DNA of 64,000 nt from Argyresthia goedartella (taxonomy: Eukaryota; Arthropoda; Insecta; Lepidoptera; Argyresthiidae), in contig OX463813.1 of NCBI GenBank assembly GCA_949825045.1, positions 5,642,001 through 5,706,000 of the forward strand. Direction: 5' to 3'. Shown in pieces: positions 1 through 12,400 of this stretch (within the stretch, counting starts at the first letter, position 1; the number at the start of each line of letters is the position of its first letter). The position numbers were made by a program, and so were the translations under genes. The notes under the pieces were generated by a model. The model did not search any database. It was given only the letters and a program-made list of their open reading frames with translations, and was not told where the DNA came from.

Positions 1-270
1 TATTGAACTAACTGCTAGATACACTACATAGACTAGTATATAAATATTATATAAAAATATAAATACACCTAAATAAACTAATATATACAAAGCTCAAATC
101 TAGGATAAAGAAAGATAATGCTCTTTCAAACGATTCTTAAAGACGGGCAGAGATGGACTATCTCTGATAGTGCAGGGAAGCGAGTCTTGTTTAGGTAATT
201 GGCTTAACTGTTTTGCCAAGCCTTGTCTTCTCGTTTTTATTTTACTAACCCACGTGTTCCTTGTCCACAG
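1..270 (+). other. Intron (3' end) upstream of exon 1
   Basis: AT-rich sequence ending in a polypyrimidine tract and the acceptor ttgtccacag. I see no gene or recognisable repeat in it. Confidence 0.7.
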
Positions 271-407
271 ACCCTCCCTCCGCGCCCATCATCACGGGCT
301 ACGTCCCCGGAACCCCGCTCCCCTCGGGGACTGTGCTCAAGCTGTCCTGCATCTCCACGGGGGGTAACCCCCTCGCCACGCTGACGTGGTTCAAGAATGA
401 TAAAAAG
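271..407 (+). CDS. sns/hbs: Exon 1 (window): N-terminal half of Ig domain A
   Basis: The acceptor is ttgtccacag and the donor AAG|GTTTGT. The first two bases complete an Asp codon, and the exon ends in phase 0. It encodes DPPSAPIITGY, then the first Ig cysteine (LKLSCIS) and the core tryptophan (TLTWFKNDKK). An upstream exon must exist because the codon is split and there is no signal peptide here. Confidence 0.9.
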
Positions 408-3400
408 GTTTGTTCTCGACCAAAATCCAAAGATATTTGCAAATATGCTTAGTACAGTACAGTTTTTTTTAATTGGCTTATGTTTAAACGATCACCAAAA
501 ACGCACCTATTTTACTAAGGCTTATGTTTAAACGATTACCAAAAACGCACCTATTTTACTACCAATAAATTCGAAATGACTGCCAGAATGGATAAATGTC
601 CACCAAATTGTGTTTGGATGAATGATCACAAAACTTCTTTTTATGTTTTGTGTACTTAAGTTTATGTTTTGAGTATTTTTTGTTCTTCTTACATGTTCAA
701 CCTAACACGAAGGATAAAGGGGGCTTCGCCTAGCTCACCCCCTTTACCCTTCACCTAAGCTACCGCAGTATTTTGCCCTGATATTTTCTGCAACTTTTGG
801 TGTTCATTTATGCATTTTGGGTAGGAAAAAAATATTTTGGTAATCATTATATTTGTTGCCTTTTACTACTATTAAATTCGAAACGACCGCCAGAATTAGT
901 AAACGACCACCAAATTGTGTTTGGATAAATGATCACAAAACTTCTTTTTATGTTTTGTGTGTTTAAGTTTATGTTTTGAGTATTTTTTGTTCTTCTTACA
1001 TGTTCAACCTAACACGAAGGATAAAGGGGGCTTCGCTTAGCTCACCCCCTTTACCCTTCACCTAAGCTACCGCAGTATTTTGCCATGATATTTTTTGCAA
1101 CTTTTGGTGTTCATTTATGCATTTTGGGTAGGAAAAAAATATTTTGGTAATCATTATATTTGTTGCCTTTTACTACTATTAAATTCGAAACGATCGCCAG
1201 AATTAGTAAACCACCACCAAATTGTGTTTGGATAAATCATCACAAAACTTCTTTTTATGTTTTGTGTGTTTAAGTTTATGTTGTAAGTATTTGTTGTTCT
1301 TACATGTTCAACCTAACACAAAGGATAAAGGGCGCCGCGGTTTCGCTTCGCTCACCCCCTTTACCCTTCACCTAAGCTACCTCAGTATTTGGCCCTGATA
1401 TTTTCTGCAACTTTTGGTGATCATTTACCCATTTTGGGTAGCATTCAAATTTTAAAAATATTTTGGTGATGATTATAATTCTTGCCTTTTTAATCTGCCT
1501 ATTCTATAATGGCATGTTTCGGATGACATTTTAAGCTGATCACGGGTACTATCGCTACTCGGTGATAGAAGTCGTAAAGAACTGTCAGAGGCCCTAATAG
1601 GGCAGCTTGATAACTCCTGACTGTCGGGCTGGCCACCAGCCCGAAACACCTCCGCAACGCTCTGTGCCAGCGTGGAGTATGGCTCTTATTCGTATTGATT
1701 AAAGGCCTGTGCCTCGAGGTGGGGACATTATTGGGTAACCATGTTACCATATTTCATTCTGTGTTATGCCTCACAAGGTCCCGGGTTCGAACACGGCTGG
1801 TGAAGAGCGTGTTCTTTCGGGGTAATTTTTCGGGTAGAGAAATAATTATTCGAAAAATCCTGTTGATATATATTTTTTATAAATGTCATCGAATGCAATT
1901 GTTTTGCAGCGCGTTTTTTCCAAATTTCTGATAACTAACAAATTTTCAAAATAGTCTTTCCGTATGTAATGACCAAATGCGCACTAACTTCTGCAAAGTA
2001 AAGCGTCGCTTTAATGTAATGCAGCGGGCAAGACTTCAAAATGCGTTAACCGGCAAATGCCCGCAGCGGGCGGATATCCGGTCGCATAGAGATGGGCGCT
2101 TTTAAACTAAAAATATAGGTTGGGAGCCGCGTTTGTACTTACAGTTGGTCACCCCATACACGAACGTATCTGTGGAGCTATCAAAAACCAGTCCGTGCAT
2201 AGGAAAAAAATAAGTTCTGACCCAGTTTATCGGAACGATTTCTCGCGCGCTGTCACCGCGTTTTGATTGAATCGCTTTTCACGTGTTTTTCGCTAGAAAT
2301 GTATTATTTTTAATTGATACTCAGATTGGTGTTGTACATATTGTATAAATAAAACAGAAAGTTAGTAAAAAATGTGTTTAATTTATTTTTTATTAATTTT
2401 ATTAATTAATTAATTAATTAATCAATTTAATTTAAATGCTAGGCTTGACCTTGGACAGCTAGGCTCACGAATACATTATTGTTTTCATTCTTAAACACTA
2501 AACTAGCTTGTTTCATGGCAATTCTAAAAATATATAGTTTCCTATCCTTTTCATACAATAAAACGCCGTGAGCGACGTTTTAGTAGGCGCAGGCAACAGC
2601 CCGCGGGGACCACCCACGTAGCCCTTGCCGGTTGAGCGTAAATTTCAAAATGGCGCCCGCCACGATAGGGGTTTAAAATTTGTCACGCTGAGCATCGGGA
2701 CCTAACTCAAGCGTGTCTCTCCACAGATCCACTCACAGACAAAGACTTCAGACAAATCGGTAGCGTCGGAGATATCAATACTAACCAACGTGACCGACAA
2801 CCAGGCTCAGTACAGGTGTGAAGCGACTAATAGTGCGACGGAAATCCCGCTGTTCGAGACGGTGCCGTTGACTGTGCATTGTGAGTATTTAAGCTTGTTC
2901 ACCTGTACGCTTGTAAGCTTGACCTCATATGACATCATTGGAAATCACTATCAGACTTCTTTGGCATTTCATTAAAGTGCAATATAGAATATGAAGAAAA
3001 ATATCAATTAAGGATCACTTACTATCGACATACACTGCACAAAGTAGGAGAAGGAGCACTTACTTTCTCTTTCATCATTGGTATTTTATATATAAGTACG
3101 TGATTCTATTTATCTGTTCATTATAATAATTTGTTTATTTTTATTTTATCTACTATTTCTTTTATAGTAAGTATCATATTTTATCGGTATTTGGTAATTA
3201 TTTAATTGCACTAGACTACTCTTTTCATTTTATACGTATCCTATCCTGATAGGTTTGCTGGAAGAAATCTCTGTTGGGAGATAAGCTCGCCTTTGTGTTT
3301 TGATTTCGTGTATAATGTATTGTTCTAATTTTCTGTGCAATAAAGAATTGTGAATTGTGAAGGATGAGCTTCCAGTGACAAGTTGCTAGCTCATCGTGTT

Positions 3401-6400
3401 AATTGCGCACTAGAAAAAACAAAATGCTATTTTATCCAGCATATATCTAACAAGAGATGTCTTCCGGTAAAATTGGAACGATTAGACGGTAAAATGAAAA
3501 AGGATTGCTCAGAACCCCCGAAGGCTTGGAATTCCAAAGCCCAACTGAGACGGCTGAACCGATTTCAACTAACTTTTTCCACAGTCGCCCCCGAAGCTGT
3601 TAAAGTCCACGCCAACCCTGAAGAGCTGAAGCCTGGTATAGAAGCCACATTGTACTGTGATGCAGCCTCTAGCAACCCCCCTGCAACTCTATCGTGGTGG
3701 CGTGATGGTATTCCTGTGCAGGGTAAGATATACAGATATATGAGCTTTATCCCTGTTAAAAAAATATAATTGATAGTTCCATAAATAAGCATCTATTTCT
3801 GTTGGGATTAAAAGTACCCCTTGTGTCATTCCTAAATTTATCACGTGACTTAATGGCTACTGTCAAATCGCATACAGTCTCAGAAACACAAGGGGAAAAA
3901 ATATCTCCCAACTTGACAACCGACAACAATCTACAGCGTCATTTTTGGTGTCATTTTTTCCCTAGTGTGTCTGAACCTTATGTAAAAAAAAAATATAATG
4001 TTGATAGTTCTATAAATAAGCATCTATTTCTGTTTGGATTAAAAGTACCCCTTGTGTCATATCTAAATTGATCACGTGACTTTTCATGGAAACTGTCAAA
4101 TCGCATACAGTCTCAGAAACACAAGGGGAAAAAATATCTCCCAACTTGACAACCGACAACAATCTACAGCGTCATTTTTGGGGTCATTTTTTCCCTAGTG
4201 TGTCTGACCCTTATGTAAAAAAAAATATAATGTTGATAGTTCTATAAATAAGCATCTATTTCTGTTTGGATTAAAAGTAACCCTTGTGTCATTCCTCAAT
4301 TGATAACGTGATTTTTCATAGCAACTGTCAAATCGCATATCTACAGTCTCAGAAACACAAGGGGAAAAATATCTCCCAACTTGACAACCGACAACAATCT
4401 ACAGCGTCATTTTTGGGGTCATTTTTTCCCTAGTGTGTCTGACCCTTATGTAAAAAAAAATATAATGTTGATAGTTCTATAAATAAGCATCTATTTCTGT
4501 TTGGATTAAAAGTAACCCTTGTGTCATTCCTCAATTGATCACGTGATTTTTCATAGCAACTGTCAAATCGCATACAGTCTCAGAAACACAAGGGGAAAAA
4601 TATCTCCCAACTTGACAACCGACAACAATCTACATCGTCATGTTGAGGTCACTTTTTCCCAAGTGTATCTGACCCTTATGTAAAAAATATATATAATGTT
4701 GATAGTTCTATAAATAAGCATCTATTTCTGTTTGGATTAAAAGTACCCTTTGTGTAATTTCTAAATTGATCACGTAGCTTTTAATGGCAACTGTTAAATC
4801 GCATACAGTCTCAGAAACACAAGGGGAAAAATATCTCCCAACTTGACAACCGACAACAATCTACATCGTCATGTTGAGGTCATTTTTTCCCTAGTGTATC
4901 TGACCCTTACATGTTGCGTTGTTGTCGAGCTTAGACGCATACCAAAATAATCCCCTACAATACGCTTTTACTAACCACACAAACTACAAGTAAAGATTAA
5001 CCTGCCAATTTTTTTACTTTTGTATTAAAACTCACACGAACATTTGATATTAAAAATAGGTTTATGTTTAAACCCACCTATTTTACTACCAATACATTCA
5101 AAACGACCGCCAGAATTAGCAAACGATCACCAAATTGTGTTTGGGTAAATGATCACCAAACTTCTTTTTATGTTTTGTGTACTTAAGTTTATGTTTTAAG
5201 TATTTTTTGTTGTTCTTACATGTTCAACCTCACACGAAGGATAAAGGTGTTTTTGTGTTTCGGTACCAGGTATATCGTTTCGCTCACCCCCTTTACCCTT
5301 CTCCTAAGCTACTAAGCTACCGCAGTATTTTGCCCTGATATTTTCTGCAACTTTTGGTGATCATTTACCTATTTTGGGTAGGAAAAAAATATTTTGGTGG
5401 TCATTTAAATTGTTCTCTTAAAAATACATCCCATACCAATTGCTTATCCTCATCCACCGGTCAGTCTAACTGCAACGGCTTGCGCTAAACTGATTGCCCC
5501 ATCACTATTTGATGTACAACTAATGACGTCAGGACTACAGGTTCTTGCGTACATACATTATATTTTCGAAAATATAATGTATGTACGCAAGAACCTTACA
5601 ACATGTTCCAAAATTAGCGATAGCTGTAATGTTAACCTGAGAAATAATCACAGACTACTTGCGCCCCGGTTTAGACTCGCGAAGGTTAGCAATTCTTTCA
5701 AGGGTCAGTGTATTCTCTACTATAATAAGTAACCTCTGGAAATTTTGAAATTGCCATTTGAGCAATTTAAAAAGCATTTTAAAGCGACTTTGTCAAAAAA
5801 AGGATATTACAATGTTCAAGATTACTTAAATGACAGGACTGTATGGGGTTAATCTAGCTCAACACAGGCCTTGCTGTTAATAATTTTGTAATTATTTATT
5901 GCTGCTTAATAATCATAATAATATTTTTTTTCATATTTGTAATAGTTAAGCACAACCTATTTATAAAAGAGATCTAAAAATCAATCTGTGGGAGTTTTTA
6001 CGCCCTTCTTCTCCCACAGTGGTCCAATGTAGAGAAGAGGCAAAATTGACGTTTCCTAAGTATATGTAAATATCTACAGTAATAAAGTACTTTGACTTTG
6101 ACTTTGACTACTCATTACGCGCACAGCGACGCGCCAAACTAGTTTCTAAGCGTGTCTCCCCAGCAGCACCGTCCGCCGCCGCCGCGCCGCGTGCGCACCT
6201 ACGCTAGCTCGATTTACACTTCTATCCTCAGAATAGTGACTGTGGTAGGCGTTGCTGCGGTGCATCAGCGTAAGATTGTCAAAACCGTTAGTTGATAAAC
6301 TAAAAGTTTTTTTTTCTCGTTAGTTGGTCAACTATCGACAGATAGTAAACTGTAGCGTATTGCTTACTATATGACGCGTTAGTTGACAAACTAATGGTTA

Positions 6401-9400
6401 AAACGGTAAAATAGTAAACTGGTTTAAAATTGAATTGCAAACGTAATACCAGGGCAAACACTGCGGTAGCTTAGGTGAAGGCTAGAAGGGACGAGCGCAG
6501 CGTAGCCCCCGAATAGTCTTCGTGTTAGGTAGACATGTAGGAACAAAAGAAACGTAAATTCTAAACCCTGTTGGTCTGGTTTACTATCTGTCGATAGTTG
6601 ATCAACTAACGCGTTAGTTTATCAACTAACGGTTTTGACTATCTTACGGTGACATATACACAGTCAGGTCATAAGTTCTGTCACACAATAAAAACTTTTG
6701 AATTTAGAACGCTGGCCACAAAAAAGTTTATTGAATTCGAATTTCGAATTTTGCATGAAAATAAAAATGTGTACTTTTTAGAATTTTCCTCATTTTTTAA
6801 TATGGAGTGGACACTTAAAGAAGACCATGTCGCAGTTATTGCGTTGCATCGTTGCGGTTACGCGCCAATTCAGATTTTCGACTTACTGAAAAATTTGAAT
6901 ATAACCAAAAGATTCGTTTATCGTACCATAAAACGAAACAATGAAGACTCTAGTGTAGATGACAGGTCAAGAAGTGGTCGCCCTCGCTCTGTTAGGACTC
7001 CAGCAGTGTCAAAAGCCGTGAAGGCGCGAATTCAAAGAAATCCCATACGTAAGCAGAAACTGTTGGCCCTTCAGATGGGGTTAAGCAGGACCACGGTGAA
7101 AAGGGTGTTAAATGAAGACTTAGGGCTTAGGGCATATCGAAAAAAAACAGGACATCGTTTGGACGCTCGTTTAATGGACCTGAGACTGAAGAGATGCCGC
7201 GCTTTGTTGAAGCGGTACGCGGGAAAAAAGCATCGGGAAATTCTTTTTTCGGATGAAAAAATTTTCACCGTGGAAGAGAGCTACAACAAACAAAATGATA
7301 AGGTGTACGCACACAGCAGTGAAGAAGCGAGCAACCGTATTCCGCGTGTCCAACGAGGTCATTCTCCATCCTCGCTCATGGTTTGGTTGGGAGTCTCTTA
7401 TTGGGGCTTAACTGAGGTATATTTTTGTGAGAAAGGCGTAAAAACGAATGCAGTTGTGTATCAAAATACAGTCCTCAAGAACCTTCTGGACCCTGTTTCT
7501 CATACCATGTTTAATAACAGGCACTGGGTATTCCAACAAGATTCTGCGCCAGCTCATAGAGCGAAAAGCACACAAGACTGGCTGACGGCGCGTGAAATCG
7601 ACTTCATCCGGCACGAAGACTGGCCCTCCTCCAGTCCAGATTTGAGTCCGTTAGATTACAAGATATGGCAACACTTGGAGGAAAAGGCCTGCTCAAAGCC
7701 TCATCCTGATTTGGAGTCACTCAAGGCATCCTAGATTAAGGCAGCCGCCGATATTGACATGGACCTCGTTCGTGCTGCGATAGACGACTGGCCGCGCCGA
7801 ATAAAGGCCTGTATTCAAAATCGCGGGGGTCATTTTGAATAAACTTTATTACCATAAGAATCTATGATTTATTAAGTTCATTTTGCTATATAAATGTTTA
7901 CATAAATAATAAACATGTCTAAATTATTTCATATTGCACATGTGACAGAACTTATGACCTGACTATGTATAGGGTCCACCGCAACACACCTTCGACGTTG
8001 CCTATTAATAGTTATAAATATATTATAGTTACTAATAATTTAATTTGGTGATTTATTTATTTACATTAATTATTATTTAATGTATTTGTTGGTATTTTAC
8101 GCCTTAATATTATTAGTTGATTTTATTACTCCTTATTACTTAAGCTTTTATAGGCGACTACAGCCCGATAAGGCGCATATGAGTTTTTATCTACACACGT
8201 ATCATAAACCCTCTTTACTGCGTTCAAAAACCGCACGTTACGATCAGCATTATGTTAAACTACTTGGTAAAAACTCGTTTCGTATCTGGAAAACTACACA
8301 TAATGGTCATTATGTGTAGTTTTTCTACATATAATGACATTCAAATTTCGAACGCCGATGCCCACCCGCGTGCCGTCCCTAGTTTGTCTGTAAAGTAGGT
8401 ACTGACATTCAAATTTCGAACGCCGACGCCCGTCTGCGTGAAGTTGGTACTAAAGAACAAGCTAAACAATTGCAGAACCACAATGCCAGTCAAACATGCG
8501 GTTCCTGAACACATCAAAGAGCGCTTATGATATGTGTGTAGATAAACTAGTGTATGTAACTGTACATAATTAGGCATTAAAACTCTCGAGTGATATTATT
8601 ATGAAACTCGCCTTCGGCTCGTTTCATAAACCCACTCTCGAGTTTTAATGCCCTCCATTATGCAGCAGTCACATAAACTACTAATTATTGTCCATTTAGT
8701 TGTTGTTGCATGATATATCGTGTTTAAATATAGACTTTTGATTACAAATACGTCTTGTGATACGTTTCTTTATTTAGGGGGGTTTGCCATAATCTAAAGT
8801 AGCGTAATGTTTGTATCTACATGTGTGTTCCTATCATATGTACATATGTACGTAAGTATGTATATCTAAATTGTAATTATGCTCCTGTGAAGATTTCTAA
8901 AATTATGATATATATAATTATGTTGGATACGTAATGGGGCTCTCATTACAACGTTGTTTATTAGGCTGTTTGTTCATCATATGATCTTGGTGGTTTACTA
9001 CATTTATTATTTATTTATATCTTGCTTATTTATTCTAAGAATAACATATTGTCTTCAGGTCAACCCATGCAAATGAAGAAAGGCTTACACGGCGGCACCG
9101 TGTCAACTGTTGAACTGAAACTGAACATTACGAAAGAACTTAACGGTAAGCAATATTATAATCACCAAACGACTAAGTTGGGGTTGGTAAACAAAGGGGC
9201 TCTTACAGTCTCCTAAACTTATTCCAATAATTGAACGAGCGAGCGAAGCGTCGCCGTTTCAGGATTGGGCAAAAATGCTTTCGTTTGTCCGGATGTTCTC
9301 CTCTGCAGGCCGCATTTCTCAAATGATTCGCGTGAATTTTTGTGAGCAGGTTCGAAAATGAAATAGTTTTGTTTGTCGATTTAGTTTTTGTCCATTCTTC

Positions 9401-12400
9401 AAAATGGCGGACATGGGGGGGTTTTAAAACTTCAAAAACTTGCTACCTTTTTAACAGCTGGACGGATTTCAACCAATGAGGTGCCGTTCGATTTGTAGAG
9501 ACTGAGAGTAACAGGTTTTTTATGTGAAACACTGCACTATTTTAGTGAAAAGTCAATAAGTTGGCTTTAAACCGCAAAATGTTACAAAGTTATCGGTGCG
9601 GCTACATTAATACTCCATGTATGCAACCAGGTGCATTAGTTTCTATGTGTTACGAAAAGAAAGTGTCCATAAGACTTACACATGCTGTCAAAAAAACACC
9701 TTTTAGGATAAATTGTAAGATTTAAAACTGTCTATATACTAAGAAGGAAAGTTTAGACTATCTGTCGTGTTTTACAATAAATAAAATAAATCAATTTACT
9801 GATGAGTCTATACTCAGAGGCATATGCCTCTCTATGAACACGGCATTCAACTCTCCTGCTGACGGACAGATGTACGGACGGACAGCGGAGGCTCAGTAAT
9901 AGGGTCCCGTAATGCTCCCTTCGTTTACGGAACCCTAAAAACCATTCTTTGGATACCAAAAACCCATTCAGTAGTATGGCATCACAATATATAAACATGT
10001 TTTGTGTGTTTAGGTGCCGTTTACACGTGCCAAGCGATGAACGAGGTGTTACAGAGAAGTGTGCACGACGCCTTAGCTTTGAGGGTTCTGTGTGAGTATT
10101 GTTGCAAAATTATAACTTAATTATTTAAATATACGTCATCACAAATAGCCTTCTTATCATACTAAACTTAAGATATAAAGGTAAATTTTCGACGACATCT
10201 GCGGCGCTGCGGTTCAAGGCTCTGCCTCCTAATTAAGAGGTCCCGGGTTCGAGTCCCGGCTGGGGAGGAAATAGAAGGTCTTGGATGTTTATATATGTGT
10301 GAGTGACGTCGCTGTTACTGGATCCCACGACACACGGTACCCTAAGTGTGGGGTCAGAAGCAATATATGTGTCTGAATATAAATGTTTATTTGAATTGAA
10401 TAGGTGAGCTTATCTCTAACAACAGATATCTTCCATGCAAACCAAGTTTGTTGTCTCTCCTCCCAAACTTTCCCATTCATATTAGTAGAATAATATTTCC
10501 TGGAACACCTGTGCCTTTATAATATGAGAAAAAGCATGACTGAGTTTGTTTAACCCATTCGGCGCCGGCGCCGGGTCTCTAAAACATGGATCGCGATTTG
10601 GAACCCTATGCTTTGGTAATACAGTTCAAAACCTATGAAAATTTGACGCGCAACTGTTTCGCCTGGGACGCGGGAGAGACGTTAATACTTCAATATACTT
10701 TATTGCACAAAAACAGTGAATACAAAAAAATATAAAGGAAAAACATTTACAAAGATGAGCTTATCTCTAAAAAGAGACTTCTTCAAGCAAACATACTTCA
10801 AGGGACGTTGTGAACAGTTGTGATGGGGTTATTTGTTTTAAAAATTCTAAAGTTATCCGCGTTTTGGTTAATCGAGGAATAGTTGAAGGCTTTTTAAAAG
10901 CGTATCAATTTTAAAACGCTTTTGAAAGGAAATATAGGAAAAATATATAACAAGGTAAAATATGTAATTGTATTCGAATTAATTAAAAGTAGTTTTGTTC
11001 GAAATACTGTAAGAAACTATTTTCATGTCATTTTTTTTAGTCTTCGTCCATCTGTACAGGCAAAAGTCTTCCGACCATACAGCCAATTCTATGTGTGTGG
11101 TTCCTAATTTATTAATTATATTTTTATGGTATATGGTAATTATTATTATATGGGACCACACCTGAAGTATGACCTACCAATCATAATAATTATCATAAAA
11201 GTCGATTCATAATTGACGGAATAATCGCGTAACAGAGATACAAACAAAAACAGTCGAATTGAGAACCTCTTCTTCTTTAAGGTCGGTTGAAAATCGAGTT
11301 AAATCAAGCGATATCTATTTTCTTTCATATTCTTTATAAGAAAATATAGATAACCAGACAGTTACAATAAATTTTATAGGCAAATCGAGCTTATCTCTAA
11401 AGAGAGATTTCTTCCAGCAAACCTCGGCAAGACAGGAGTGTTTACAAAACAGGACAGTCCTAGTGCGCAATAAAACTTTACCTAATAAATAATATATATA
11501 TCTTAACTATATAAAATACAATAGATAGCATGCACATATATAATAGTAGTTTATGTGACTGCTACATAATGGAGGGCATTTATACTCGAGAGTGGGTTTA
11601 CACATATCATAAGCTCTCTTTGAGTGTTCGAGAACCGCTGTTGGACCGGCATTGTGGCATTGATAATTGCTCTGCACTTGTTTAGCTTCTTCAGTAGTAT
11701 CAATTTCACAGACAAACTAGGGGCGACACGCAGGCGGGCGTCGGCGTTCGATATTTAAATGTCATAATTTGACAAATTTTGGTACATTATGGCACATTAT
11801 GTACAAATTTTCAGATAAGAAATGAGTTTTTACCAAATAGTTTTACATTATGCTGGTCTTAACGTGCGGTTTTTAGACGCAGTAAAGAGGGTTTATGATA
11901 CGTGTGTAGATAAACTATAAAATATCATACATATACTTACATAAATATGATACCGATTACGGATACTTCAGCAATTTACCATGTTTTTATTTTACTCCAA
12001 CCAGACCCGCCAACCTTCGACGAGAGCCAGGTGACCCACGTGGGTGTGGAAAACGAGCCGCTCGTGGTAGTGGTGCGAGCTGATGGAAACCCCGGCAGCG
12101 TGACGTACACCTGGACCAAGGACGGGCTGCCGATCACGCAGGCTTCGTATACCAACACGAGTAAGTCCGCAAGAAGGGCCTATCCGCACTGTAGATTAGG
12201 GTTCTGCTTCCCATTTCGTCAGGTTTTCAGGTCTGTGCCAATTGGAGCACTCCTCAACATGTCAATGTCCATAATGACAAGTTCCCAATTTTACAACATC
12301 GCATATCGGCAGGTTTTTGTATGTAAGTCAAGAGCGAACACCTATTTTCGATAGGAGCATGACATTTCTTATTTTTATTTCGACTTTTTTTATAAATTAT

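Noticed and set aside
3383..3584. Upstream extension of the exon 3 reading frame
   Set aside because: It lies before a good acceptor (ttttccacag) whose phase matches exon 2, and has no Ig similarity.
6649..6801. Longer mariner ORF start
   Set aside because: It begins before and inside the TIR; the family start is MEWTLKEDH at 6802.
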